Shown piece by piece: positions 1 through 10,547 of a stretch of 23,045 bases of DNA. The notes under the pieces were generated by a model. It did no database searches, had not been told where the DNA came from, and worked only from the letters and a program-made list of their open reading frames with translations. The position numbers and the translations under genes are program-made. The number at the start of each line of letters is the position of its first letter. Position 1 is the stretch's first letter. The DNA lies in NCBI GenBank assembly GCA_009731375.1, contig BJOX01000014.1, positions 324,369 through 347,413 on the forward strand, given 5' to 3'. Source of the DNA: Paulinella micropora. Lineage: Eukaryota; Cercozoa; Imbricatea; Euglyphida.

Positions 1-640
1 CAGCCAGGAACCCAACAACAATAACATAGCGTCCGTAACCAGCCTTCAGGAACCCGCCTCAGTTACCCGCCCCCGTAACCAGGTCAGAGACGTGACGTAC
101 TATGCATCATTGAGGTGTCGTGGCAAGCCACCCTGCGTCCGATAGAAGCTACAAAAGAGTCATCTACCGAGAACACTAAGTGACAGGCCCGGTCACATGC
201 ACCCAACACGTCCCGACCCTCCGCCAGAGCATCCCCATGGCATCCGCAAAGTGAGCACGAGGGGTTCTGGGAGAGAGGGTGAGTCAGGAGCCCCGCGTCC
301 AGGCAGTCGCTACTGTGGCAGTTGAGTGATTTCAAGGCTTGTGGAAATGTGTGGAGCCTGTCGCCTTCATTCCCACTCATACCGACAGTAGTTTAGTTAA
401 CCAACCTGTCCAGTGACCCACTGAGCCCAACCCCCTCCCTCAGATAACCCCCACCCCCCGCACCCCGAGTGATACCAGAGGCCACCCCGAGCCAAGAGCC
501 GTGAGCGTGGTGAGAGAGCTTCTCTCAGTAAAAGTTTCCGTCTCATGAATCAGTGGAGCACTGATTATGTACCCCTCATAACAAGCTGCCAACGGCCCCA
601 ACCCCGCCGTGTGGCGGTGACACCCAACCATGTATTGGTG
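1..640. other. GC-richer block without a recognisable gene
   Basis: This block is visibly richer in G and C than the AT-rich DNA that follows. The longest plausible frame is 98 codons on the minus strand (84-380, ATG start). It is Cys/His-rich, with a C-S-L-C-G-C-H cluster, but matches no family I know. A second minus frame (440-721) runs into the AAT microsatellite, so its N-terminus is an artefact. On the plus strand the block ends in a C6 run followed directly by a (TAA)n tract. The 3' end of a LINE with a TAA-type tail would look like this, but I see no reverse transcriptase. The function is unknown and I do not claim a gene. Confidence 0.3.
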
Positions 641-648
641 CCCCCCAA

Positions 649-649
<1 letters not shown>

Positions 650-694
<45 letters not shown>
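650..694. repeat. (TAA)n/(ATT)n microsatellite, likely SINE tail
   Basis: About 15 uninterrupted trinucleotide units. On the minus strand the tract reads (ATT)n and sits directly after the SINE body at 695-960, so it is best read as the SINE's simple-repeat tail. It could equally be the TAA tail of a plus-strand element ending at 649. Confidence 0.9.
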
Positions 695-818
695 GTGCTT
701 CTCTGTCAATGGCTGATGCATTTCTGCACATGCGCCTCCATCGTCTCAACCGTGAGGGGAGTACGAAGAATTGACGATAAGCTCTAATGACACCCCCGCA
801 AGGGCAGTTCCAACACTT

Positions 819-888
819 CCAGACGGACCGGTATGTTCAATGAAAATACTGGTCCAGACGGACCGGTATGTTCAATGAAAATACTGGT
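819..888. repeat. Perfect 35-bp tandem duplication in the SINE
   Basis: Units 819-853 and 854-888 are identical base for base. On the minus strand each unit can fold: ACCAGTAT near one end pairs with ATACCGGT after an 11-nt loop, with one G-T or mismatch position. The duplication lies directly behind the tRNA-like head, so it may be a family-specific module or a recent slippage event in this copy. Confidence 0.9.
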
Positions 889-898
889 GGCACCGACG

Positions 899-949
899 GG
901 AATCGAACTGGCGACAGGGCCCAGATGGTAGAACTTGACCACTGGGCTA
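899..949 (-). promoter_or_regulatory. Internal pol III promoter (A-box and B-box)
   Basis: The A-box TAGCCCAGTGG (939-949) matches the TRGCNNAGYGG consensus. The B-box AGTTCGATTCC (899-909) matches GGTTCGANNCC except at the first base. There are 29 bp between the boxes, normal for a tRNA-type (type 2) pol III promoter. Whether it is active is not shown. Confidence 0.7.
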
Positions 950-963
950 TCACGGTGTCCAAT

Positions 964-990
964 ATTAATAATAATAATAATGATAATAAC

Positions 991-1055
<65 letters not shown>

Positions 1056-1094
1056 AGTTAACAATGATAATAATGATAATAATGATAATAATAG
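964..1094. repeat. Imperfect (AAT)n microsatellite
   Basis: About 130 bp of AAT units with scattered ATG and AAC variants. The long poly-Asn, poly-Ile and poly-Leu frames across it are translation artefacts of this repeat. It abuts the 5' end of the minus-strand SINE, so it may be the tail of a second, tandemly inserted element. Confidence 0.95.
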
Positions 1095-1183
1095 TATCAC
1101 CATCATAATTGTCATTCATTATGATCATTATAATCATCAAAATTGTCATCATTATAAATATAATAATATAACATAAACTAACA

Positions 1184-1444
1184 TAACATAATATAATGAC
1201 CAATAAGTGCCACATAGATAATGTGTTATGTATGTTGTATGAATTATAAAGTATTAAAGCATAATATAATATAATATGATCTATACGTAATGTAACGATG
1301 TAATGTAAGTCATGTGATGGTGTAGTGTAGTGTATTAACGTTCCAGTACTATATTGTGTAATGATGTAATATATAGCACAATATAATATAAATATAATAT
1401 AAATATAATATAATATAATATAATATAATATAATATAATATAAT
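1184..1444. repeat. AT-rich (ATAAT)n-type tracts
   Basis: Pentanucleotide ATAAT/TATAA repeats are densest at 1379-1444, with shorter runs near 1184-1197 and 1259-1279. The intervening DNA is made of related AT-rich words. There is no coding signal. Confidence 0.85.
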
Positions 1445-2300
1445 GTAAATGCTTACAAACCTTGGTCCGGATCCCAAGTCTTGTGTGTACATTGTATAAA
1501 TTATATGTTATGTTTATGTATATGCATGTCTTGATATAGATCAAACACTACATATGCATATGCATTGCATATACCGGCATATACATTAACACTGTGCAGT
1601 TGCACAAACAAAACAACACATTGCTAATCATACACTAGCAAAGCAGTCGCACCCCCCAACTAACTAACTACGCACTAATGCTATAATGCAGGGTACGTGA
1701 AATGAGTGGAATGACCTGTTGAACACCTCTTGTTCCTGTTGACTAACTAGCCAGCAAACAATGTCCTGCAAACTAATTAGCACAACTAAATGACATAAAA
1801 TCATTTGTTCAGTTATAATTACCAACACGACCATAGACTCAGTAGGTATCTTACACGTCTGCTCAACCTAACATCTTGCCTACATCAATCTACCGTACAA
1901 ACATCCTGCACGCAGCTATTCATTCACGACGTTTCTTACTTACTTGCTACTCTATTAGCTTGCTATCTTACACAAATTTGCTTTCCCCTGCCTGTGGTCC
2001 CTCAATTCTCTCTTGTCTCCAAATTACTTCCTGTTACTTTACAATTCTATCTTAACTGACTCTCTTTCTGCGCTCTTTCTATCTTTCTGTCTTAGTCAGC
2101 ATCACTTTTAAACTTACCTCCTGTGAGACTATCTCATGTCTATCCTTTCATTCTATCTCTGTCTGTACATGTCACCCCCCCAATCCAGTCATTCATCCAA
2201 CCAGACAACCAGGAGGCAAGCAAATCAGCAACAGACGAGATAAACACAATGAACACTGACAAACACTTATAACATATCATGTTAATCAAATACCAAGCAA
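1445..2300. other. Non-coding AT-rich/pyrimidine-rich stretch
   Basis: No supported gene. The 84-codon plus frame at 1805-2059 is Leu/Ser/Thr-rich translation of pyrimidine-rich DNA. Short palindromic words built on ATGCATATGCAT lie near 1550-1590. Two CACCCCCC motifs occur, at 1650-1657 and 2173-2181. Confidence 0.6.
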
Positions 2301-3800
2301 AAGAAACACACTTTTGAGCCTATGTACCTACCAAACTCTCTAAATACAGACAAACATGGAAACACATAGTCAACACTCGCACTGCCTGTTAGAGTTTTGA
2401 GATTGTACTCCCTTATCCTTAGTTATACTCTTTACCTAACAGCAAGAGGAGTAAGATAAAAGAAAAAGAAAAGAAATCTGTACTACTACGCGGCCCAAGG
2501 TCCGTTGCTGGTCCATGAAGAAGAAAAAGAAAAGGCGTTGACGCATGTTGACTCCCCGAGGGAACCAAACCACGACAGGCGAAGAACAATCCTGTCGTTG
2601 AAGTCTGAAGTCTCTCCTTGCCTGTGCACACACGCGTGCTGAAACAAAGGAAGGGAACGAGGTGGAAGAGAGTTATGACTTCCCTTCTGTGGGTCTGTTA
2701 AGGGAACAGACTCACCCTCCTGCCACGCCTGGCAACGAAGGCAACCACGAGCGCCAACACGCCACCAACGCAGAGCAAAGCAAGCTGTCCAGTCTCACTC
2801 CCTGAGACTCAAAGAAAAAGAGAGAAGAAGAAGAAGAAGACCACGCGACTGTCACCTCCAGTGACTCACAGTCTAAAAACAAATAAAGAACTGTTCCGGA
2901 AAAATCGTCAAGATTCAGCTAACATGTCTGACAAAAATGAAAAGTTGTGGGAGCGTGAACTTCCCACCTCTTAGCTATAAGTAGCAACTAACTCAAGCAA
3001 TATCTGTCCCTCGACTCTTATTTTAGGTCTTTGTCTTGGGGTTCAATCTATAAGACCTCTGAGCTTTGTTGGGCTTACCTATGGCCTCTTGTACTGTGCT
3101 CCTCAGCTCTTTCTGAGAGAAAGAAGCTATTCTATCCATCACCGTGAGTGGCACTGAGCTAATAGTTCACCTTCTCATTAAGACTAACTAGTCTTTTATT
3201 ATTTGCCTAATGAGATTCAGTCTGCCCCTTCTGTACACCTACTGTCTCTGTCTCGCTGTATGATTTCGCGCTAGCTCGCCTATATCTATCGCTTATAACC
3301 CCAAGACTTATCCAGTCTACCTCCTATCATTGGGATAATGGATTTCGGCTTAATCTGAGCCATTTTAAGAGCTTAGATATCTGGTTTTGTTGACGCAGCC
3401 CACGACAACTCCGCGACGACTTGAGCAGAAAACTTTGAGCTCGTCCATGGTTGTGGATTATTGCTGCTTTACCGCTGCTGAGCTCTTACTCACCAACCAC
3501 CAGGGGAGGCTTTCCTTCAGTGACCATTGACGGTCACGCCAGTGCAGTCAGTATTGCATCGTCTGCATCGCTTGCAGAGAAACGACTTTTCTTTTCTCAG
3601 CTCACTCAAGGCTCCGTAAGCGTCCGAGACTTTATTAAGTCGTCCGGTTTACACAGAGGCTCTGAGTCAGTACGGTGAAGTACCGGTTTAAAGTCAGTTT
3701 CTCAAAAGAGTAAAAGACATCGTTTTATTTATTAGACATTGCACTTTGGCGTTTGAAGGCAGGAAGGAAAGTGAGAATGCAACTCTCTGATTGCGCAAAA
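2300..3800. repeat. Diverged repeat segment, related to 9040-10700
   Basis: Several short blocks recur in the same order and at similar offset about 6.7-6.9 kb downstream. TTTGAGCCTATGT occurs at about 2313 and 9048. A block beginning CCCTCG-CTCTTAT occurs at about 3009 and 9878. AGCTCTTT followed by GAGAGA occurs at about 3105 and 9970, and CTCATTAA followed by TTATTAT at about 3175 and 10053. A later block (about 3668-3790) resembles 10594-10700, including CATTGC-CTTTG and GGAAGGAAA. I judged this by eye, so the extent and identity are uncertain. The segment contains purine-rich tracts (about 2450-2540, and (GAA)n at about 2815-2841) and no credible coding sequence. Confidence 0.45.
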
Positions 3801-4366
3801 GCGCGTGACTGATAAATGTTATTAAAAGTTGTTACCAGGAAGAGTATTCACAATGTAAAAGGATCGAGCCTCAGTCAAAGAAAAGACATTTCAGACTTCT
3901 GTAGAAATACTGGAAACATCCTGTTCTATTGGCTAAATCCCCTAGATACAGTAACGTAATACAAGGGAAAATGTCCGTAAGAAAATGATAATGCGCACAT
4001 TGCGTACCGAACGGGTAAGGGGAAAAATCTAACTGCTACCCTGCCAACTGCTCTATGGAATACTACACAATCATCATTATGTAAACTAACTAAAACCAAT
4101 ATCAATAAACCGCACGTAACACCGTGGGCCACCGTTAAACGAGAGTTGTTTTAATAAGTATTCGTAAGCCGATAAGGACTGTTGCCAGAGCATCATCTAC
4201 CCTCACGTGTTGGCTCCGAAACCTTGTCTTAGCCCTCAAATGAGAAAGAACAGAATCCGAGGACCGGAACCGTCAAATGAGTAAAAACATGTGGCTGAGC
4301 ACGACTGGCCGAACACGTGGTGGTTGCTTTCTGTGTGAAAGGTGGGTGGTTTCACAACAGCTTTAA
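3800..4366. other. Unassigned, no gene seen
   Basis: No supported reading frame. The 68-codon minus frame at 3926-4132 has no recognisable motif. I see no tRNA, tandem repeat or clear element end here. Confidence 0.5.
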
Positions 4367-4727
4367 GCAGTTGATTGCTTTGCGGTTCGTGGGGTTCTTG
4401 GCGGTGAAGCCAAGTGTCCGGTCACAATATTAATATAGAGACAAATCTGAACAGTGCAGAGACAATCTTTAATTAGTCATTGCCCTTTGAGAAAGGAAGG
4501 AAAAGTGACACGTCACTACTCAAAACTGGAACTACACTTCAGACATTCCAGAAAATAAGATGAAATACTTAATAAAGGCAATAGTATGGAAATACTAAAA
4601 TTCAGGACTGAAATTAAGTAATAGTGACAAAAAGGCAATTGATTGTATCCGTCTAACTTAGGATAAAATTATTAGTACTACTTGACTAAAACTGAATTAA
4701 TAATTCTAATTCTATGGGAATAATGCA
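4367..4727 (-). repeat. LTR-like repeat, copy 1
   Basis: This unit matches 10548-10928 almost perfectly. By eye I count about three substitutions plus two length differences: 12 bp near position 4392 and 8 bp near 4510, both extra in copy 2. On the minus strand it starts with TG directly after a G6 run (4728-4733), as a 3' LTR follows its polypurine tract. The far end does not show a clean CA, and I found no matching target-site duplication. On the plus strand it contains an AATAAA near 4572. It could be an LTR, a solo LTR or another interspersed repeat. The repeat relationship is certain; the LTR reading is inference. Confidence 0.7.
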
Positions 4728-4733
4728 CCCCCC

Positions 4734-5940
4734 GAAATCCAAATTTCATAGCAGCGAAGTTAGGAAAATGGATTTCCAATAGGATAATCTCATTCGGAAT
4801 TATTATTGTTGTCCATGGCTCTAGGACGGCTCATAATTTAGCAATATGTTCAAGTAACACATATATACTTAACATATGAAGCAAAAGCAACAAACAACGC
4901 AAAATCAATCATATATCTGACAGTGTAACAAAACCAAACAGTACACAATCTAGATTAGTATGATTGCTAACTTTAGAAAAAATTTGGTATGAGGATCAGA
5001 AAGGGCAGCCCAAGGGCCGATCAACTCCCTCATTCGTCATCTCCTCGTATGTATAGGAAAAGAAAAAGAATTAAAATGATGACAAAGACATATGAGCTCA
5101 CGCTTACTAGATTGCTCACGCTTTCACACACCCCCCGAGCACTATGACCATATGCTATCATAATCATTACATAAGTCGCTCACAATCATCAATTCTATCT
5201 TTATTAGTTCTTCATGCTCTCTAATGACTAGTTATGCTCTAACTATCAACGTAAACTGAAATAGTGCAGGTAGCTAGTCTGAACTACTCACTCAACGTTA
5301 GATCAAAGAATAAGCCAATGAATAACTATATGCAGATAAAATCATGCAATGCAAGCAAAAATGTAAGATAAATGATAAAAGGAACATAATGAGTCAGCAC
5401 ACAACGCATTGGGGTACTGAGCATAGTAATAAGTGACTGTATGTATAATATTGCCATAAAATAAGCGAAACACGCAATACGACAACATTAACATATCCAT
5501 CTCAATACGTCTATTCTCTGTCAGTAAAATCACCGCCTCCGCTCAGCCTACCATCGCACTCTAGGCTTTACGGGCTATTAGCTAATTTGACTTCGCCTGT
5601 CAACAGCTAATATCTCTATGACTAACATCATCAGCTATTGCTATATTCGCTGTAGCTATGCACCCCCCATCTCTATACACAACTATTACTGCTGGCCAAG
5701 TATGTATGAGTTACAACATCGACAAAGCTATGAGTAAAACGACAAGGTCATACAAACAGACATCGATAATGATAACACATTGAAAAATATGTTCCGCAGC
5801 ATATATATATAGTGTGAATGAGGGTAATGTGTATGGTGTAACAAATATACGTCGCAGATGACAAATGTATACCACGCACATTAAAACAAACAACTACAAA
5901 TAACAATAGCATAGAAAATGCTTAAGTCACAACGCAAGGT
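4734..5940. other. Non-coding AT-rich stretch
   Basis: Only short, featureless frames occur here (60-63 codons at 5342-5533 and 5711-5893, minus strand). The stretch carries CACCCCCC motifs at 5129-5136 and 5661-5668 and a short (AT)n run near 5803. If 4367-4727 and 10548-10928 are LTRs of one element, this is the 3' part of a non-coding internal region. Confidence 0.5.
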
Positions 5941-5959
5941 CACTGGGCATGAAAAACTC

Positions 5960-6152
5960 TCGTGCTTCTCTCTCGCGCACTCACACTCGTTCTCTTTACG
6001 CTCTCACCACCAAATCACTTGCACTAGCGCTCATCACACGCGATCGCTCGCCCTCGCATGCTTCTCACTCGCGCTCTCTCGTCCTCACTTGCCTTGCTCG
6101 CTCGCACTTTTGTGCTCACTCGCGCTCGCCTTTCTCACACTACTCACCCCCC
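5960..6152. repeat. Pyrimidine-rich CTCACTCGCGCTC-type simple sequence
   Basis: Degenerate repetition of CTCACTCG, GCGCTC and CTCTCT words. It gives Ser/Arg/Leu/Ala-rich plus-strand frames (5918-6221) in two registers at once, which marks low complexity rather than a gene. A CACCCCCC motif closes it at 6145-6152. Confidence 0.75.
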
Positions 6153-6175
6153 TTTTTACCTCCTATACTTGCTAA

Positions 6176-6972
6176 GGTGGTAAAAATATATATGTGCATG
6201 GTCATGAAGCCATTAACATAAACGACAACAACAATCAAGATATGACGCAGTTATCACGCAAATACTCCATCAAAACCAATCATAAGTGTCATATAAAAGG
6301 GATAAGAGTAAAGCAAATCATCCACAAGCAGTAAGCTTACACATAATACAAAACAAGTGATACGACAAACAAATGGCACTATGGCACGAAAACACTGTAG
6401 ACACTGTCGACTCTCGATGCTACTAGGAACACTCTGTCCTACTATGAGCTCAACCTACTAATAAAAAGGCAGGAATACTCTCTCCTCTCGGCCGTACTCT
6501 CTAATGCGGGCTTCACACCCTCGACGAAAAACCTGTGGGGAATATCCTCTCACCTGTCTCTCTCATGGTGTGGTGCTCTCAGGCGGGTTACCCTAGGACT
6601 CACACTCTGGAGCCCTAGCCCTTACCTCTAAGCATACCCTCTCTCTGACTAGTCACTACGTCGTGTCTGTCTATGAAAGAACAGAAATGGCATGAGAACA
6701 CTACGCTCCCACACACTCACTAGCTTTACGTGACACGAGAATTTCCGGAAGGCGCTGCACATCGCTACGTGAACGCGGTATTCTTCTAACCATGTACTTC
6801 AAAATTCAAAAATCACTAGTTTCACGCCTAGCAAATCCATCATTCTGCGGTAATCCCTAGAAGATACTCACATTGTCACAGATGCACACACTACGCTATA
6901 TCCCGAAAAATGAAGTATTACAGAGAAATCATAGCATCGACCCACAAACAAAATTAATGATCACAGAGTTAA
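6176..6972. other. Unassigned, no gene seen
   Basis: I find no reading frame, RNA gene or long repeat. Composition is AT-rich with short CTCTC words. Confidence 0.5.
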
Positions 6973-7210
6973 ATGTCGCTCACGATACACATACATAGTA
7001 TATGTCGCTTTACCATCACACATGTTATGCGCGAAATGGAACACAACATTCTCACTCTCTCCGTCGACAACATCACCTCTATGTCGCTCACGATACACGC
7101 ACACAGCATATATCGTTTTACCCTCACGCATGTTATACGCAAACGTAATATACGCACATGTTATACGCAAACGTAATATATGCACATGTTATACGCAAAC
7201 GTAATATACG
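6973..7210. repeat. Compound tandem repeat (108-bp and 28-bp periods)
   Basis: A block beginning ATGTCGCTCACGATACAC at 6973 recurs at 7081 with period 108 and moderate divergence over about 48 bp. The second copy runs into a 28-bp minisatellite (7131-7210, about 2.9 units, each starting TGTTATACGCAAACGTAATA). Units 1 and 2 of the minisatellite differ at one base. Short frames on both strands across the array are by-products of the repeat. There are no spacers, so it is not a CRISPR array. Confidence 0.85.
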
Positions 7211-8651
7211 TGGAACACGACATAATCACAAATATGTGTCACGAATTGGTTGTTCGTAACACTCAACCATACATTGACGGCACTCATACAATGTGTCCAG
7301 AAGACAGGGACAACATAGGTTATACTCGTCAGATGAACACAAGGAAAGGTCAAAGACATACAATGATACATATGAAGACTCACACGAATGCGTATGTGAC
7401 ACATGTACCAAGGTGGACAAATAGAATAAATATGTGAACACTAATCAAACTCATGCATCCACGCACAACTGATTCAAACATCCACAGCACTAACGCAACA
7501 TCAAAGCGCTCATTATTCTCGCTCATGAGACACTAATCCTTTCAGCTTAGCTAGCACATCACACACTCTTAGCCGCAATAATGCCAAACTCTCTCGAGCA
7601 CTCTTCTAGCGACCAATCACTGACTCGCTCTGTGCTAACTTAGCCTACTATCTCTGTACTGTCACTCCTCTACCTCATCTCTGTCCTCACTCTCGTCGCC
7701 GCCTCATAGCACATATCACATTACATGTCATGCGTTTGGTCAACACGTAGTTCAAACTAAGACAAGTCGCACAAGTCATATGGGCATACAGGATGAAAAG
7801 AGAAAATGAAACTCTATCCAAACCCATTCATGCAGTCACACACAATTTATACAACATCTCGTCAGAACATAAGTAAAAACAATCGAAAAACGACTCTGTG
7901 TTATCTCACACTCCCTATTACCGGTTATCGACTTGACAGGATGTACTAACTTGATGTCATGGGTTTCTAGCTAAGTCTCTAGTCGACCCGCTATCCTAGA
8001 CTATCGTGTTCTTCCTGTCTCTCCCCCCTTCCCACCTAACACTAGTGCATAGTTCTGTTTGCTATTCTGGTGTTTTGATGGTGCTGGGGCTAATGGTTGG
8101 TGGACCATTTATGACCAAACAATTATAACGATAGACGACACGCATGCTTGGCACAGTTGTCTAACCATGAACCACACACCATGCACTCGGCTATGAAACA
8201 ACACAAGAAAACAAGGACAACATGTAAACACAAAGAAAACAAAAACGCAACGCACGTACAATGCATTCGTAAGTGTCATACATGCAACACAATCAAAATG
8301 ATAGTAGAGACACGGATCATACATCGCACACATCCGTACAGCACAAAATCACACAACACACTACTACAATTCAGCACGACAACAATGAATTCAATCACAG
8401 TCGCTCTTCTCTCTCCTTCGTCAGCTCTACTCACGACCGCTGACAATGTATCTCCTCTCTCTATAAGCTAAAAGCTATACTCGCGTCCTACGCACACCAT
8501 CACGCTATCTGCTCGTCATTCATGGTGCATGCACGCATTAATCTCACGCAGGCTTACTATCTCTCTCATGCTGATCACTCTTGAGCCTCACTTACTCACT
8601 CTCTCTGGCTCCTCTATCATAGCATTCACTCTGCCTGCTGCTCTGCCTGCT
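7211..8651. other. Unassigned, no gene seen
   Basis: The longest frame is 107 codons (8148-8471, plus). It is Thr/His/Lys-rich, reads through AC-rich low-complexity DNA and shows no family motif. A C6 run lies near 8025. I see no RNA gene. Confidence 0.5.
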
Positions 8652-8652
8652 T

Positions 8653-8678
<26 letters not shown>
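8652..8678. repeat. (TC)n microsatellite
   Basis: A pure TC dinucleotide run of about 13 units, flanked by degenerate CTCTG and CTCAC words. Confidence 0.9.
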
Positions 8679-8683
<5 letters not shown>

Positions 8684-8699
8684 GACTCTCACTCTGTTG

Positions 8700-9285
8700 A
8701 TCTATACTGCTTCAATCAACACAACACAACACGATAATCGCAATAAGTAAATAATCACTAATCATATCATGTAAATCAAGATAAAAACACAAACATAAAG
8801 ATTCATACACGTATATTGTAATTATATTATGATGTTCATCCATCAGCATCACAAAGATATAATGCAAACGCACGAGGCATAATATATCGACACCAAAAAA
8901 TACATATTGAAACAGTATGTCTTCACACAAACGCACTACAAAACAAAATAAGTGAGAACTCTCAAACAAAATAGCACCAAGACTAAGCAATGTAGAAAGC
9001 AAAATAAATTAGCAAAATGTTATTGAAGATATGCAGACTTAAGAGCCTTTGAGCCTATGTTCGTACATACCCTCTAAAACAAAATGCATGATACAATCGC
9101 ACGCACTATCTAAATGCTTAGATTAGTTACTATAGACCTACTCGACTAGCTAGCTTTTCTACTCTCTATCCATCCAAAGAGAGAAAGAACATGTATGAGA
9201 GGAAAGAAAGAGAACTACACTAGTGTGGCCAGATTGGGCACCCACACACGTTGAGTCCCTATACTAAATGTAAGTATATGATTCT
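8700..9285. other. Unassigned, no gene seen
   Basis: The 96-codon minus frame (8712-9002) is Leu/Phe/Ile/Val-rich, as expected from AT-rich DNA, and has no recognisable domain. From about 9040 the sequence resembles the segment starting near 2300. Confidence 0.45.
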
Positions 9286-10547
9286 AACATTCTAACTATT
9301 CTAGCTGTTCTAGCTATTCTAGCTGGATGCAGTTTCATGTATTGCCCAGGACAAGCCATTATTGTTGAATATCATTGGAAAGGAGATAGAGAGCTGAAGC
9401 TGGGAGCTGGAAGCCAAAAACGCTGAAAGCTGAACTGAGCTGGAAGCAGGACGCTTAGCTGGTCTGGAAGCTGGGCTGGAAGCCAGGAAGCTGGAAGCTG
9501 GGCTGGACGCTGAGAGGGAAGGCGTCAGTCTGATCAAAAAGAAAAAGTTGGTGAAATTCTCTCCCCCCCACGCCCACTCTACGCCCAAACGAACACGAAC
9601 TGCGGACGGAAAAATAAAAATAAATGTCTTGTGACAAGGTGTATCTCTCACTGTGTTTTTGGCAACGAAAGTGCCAATGCCAAACACAAAATGTCCTCAA
9701 TGTCATACTCACATAACACCACAGACAGTCCACAAAGGTGTAACATCACACGCACACACTACTCGACACTAATCGACACATCAGGGTCTGTTGAAATGTC
9801 CGTAAAATACGTGCTAAATCGCCACAAAAACATGTCATCTCTCATGGCATGCCTCAACCCTAACAACTTCTTTCGCCCCTCGGCTCTTATATGTGCCTTA
9901 GTCTCTGGGGTCATCCTAACGGACACTCTAAAGAATGGCCTACTCAATGGCTCTTTTCAAATGCTCCTTAGCTCTTTTCGAGAGAGAACCTACACTAATC
10001 ACACACGAAGTGAGACACTACTCTATCCCACTGCTCTATCCGTTCTCAATCTCTCATTAAACTGAACTATTCTGTTATTATCTGTCTATCCATTAGACGT
10101 AAGAGAAGAGAAAGAAAAATTATTCGACTGCTGACATCATCTAGCTGAATGTACGTATGTGTCTACCTTCCTGTACCTATGACCCCTTCGACCTTAAGCT
10201 AACTCCTACTGGTAAGGAGGGATAAATGTGGGCTTCTTTGCCCTTTTAACGTTCACTTTCGCTTTCAGTAACAGCGCTGTCACGATCGAGGTCATGGTAG
10301 CCACTCTTAATCAGAGCAATACACTTTTAAATCCAGTGGACTCTCTGCCACTCTGCTCTGATATCTCTGTGTCTCTGTATCTCTGTCCTCACCTTAGGTG
10401 AGGCTTTTCCTCCGGGCAAGACTGTTCTGTCCTCAGTTTTGTAAAATTGTCAGGTATAGATGTACTACTGAGAAACTGTCTCTGTCTCGTTGTGCAGACT
10501 GAAAGTACTACTGAACCCCGAGCCATTCAAGGCTTCATAACCTTCCA
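9040..10547. repeat. Diverged repeat segment, related to 2300-3800
   Basis: This is the partner of the 2300-3800 segment; shared blocks in the same order are listed there. The 144-codon plus frame at 9631-10065 and the 62-codon minus frame at 9759-9947 overlap each other and match nothing I know. The similarity is patchy, much lower than that of the adjoining 10548-10928 unit. The two segments may therefore be older copies of one repeat family, with the near-identical unit younger or homogenised. Confidence 0.45.
9286..9512. repeat. Degenerate minisatellites (TTCTAGCTR and CTGGAAGCTGG types)
   Basis: At 9297-9325 a 9-bp unit TTCTAGCTG/TTCTAGCTA repeats about three times. From about 9391 to 9512 variants of GCTGGAAGCTGGG repeat irregularly. 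The minus-strand Ser/Ala/Pro-rich frame (9319-9687) is a product of this array, not a gene. Confidence 0.8.

Larger units (their letters stand above)
650..960 (-). mobile_element. tRNA-derived SINE with ATT tail
   Basis: Read on the minus strand, the element starts with a tRNA-like head (959 down to 889). It has a perfect A-box (TAGCCCAGTGG, 939-949) and a near-perfect B-box (AGTTCGATTCC, 899-909). The head's ends pair as a 7-bp acceptor-like stem with one mismatch (953-959 with 889-895). After the head come a 35-bp direct duplication, an unrecognised body of about 125 nt and an (ATT)n tail. The A and B boxes form an internal RNA polymerase III promoter. SINEs encode no protein and depend on LINE reverse transcriptase. 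The T-stem and D-stem pair poorly, so this is not a working tRNA gene. I do not recognise the body as a named SINE family. The boundaries are inferred, because no target-site duplication was confirmed. Confidence 0.75.

Noticed and set aside
889-959. Functional tRNA gene on the minus strand
   Set aside because: The A- and B-boxes are good, but the D- and T-stems pair poorly, no clear anticodon loop is seen, and the unit sits at the head of a longer repeat with a simple-repeat tail.
440-1215. Long frames rich in Ile, Leu, Asn or Tyr on both strands
   Set aside because: They are translations of the AAT/ATT microsatellites in different registers, not proteins.
5918-6221. Two overlapping plus-strand frames of 85-90 codons
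   Set aside because: Both read through the same pyrimidine-rich low-complexity stretch with Ser/Leu/Arg bias.
7131-7210. CRISPR-like 28-bp direct repeats
   Set aside because: The units are head-to-tail with no spacers, in a eukaryotic repeat-rich setting.
9319-9687. 122-codon Ser/Ala-rich minus-strand frame
   Set aside because: Its repetitive half is the translation of the CTGGAAGCTGG minisatellite.
9631-10065. 144-codon plus-strand frame
   Set aside because: No family motif, overlaps an equally long opposite-strand frame, and lies in a diverged repeat segment.
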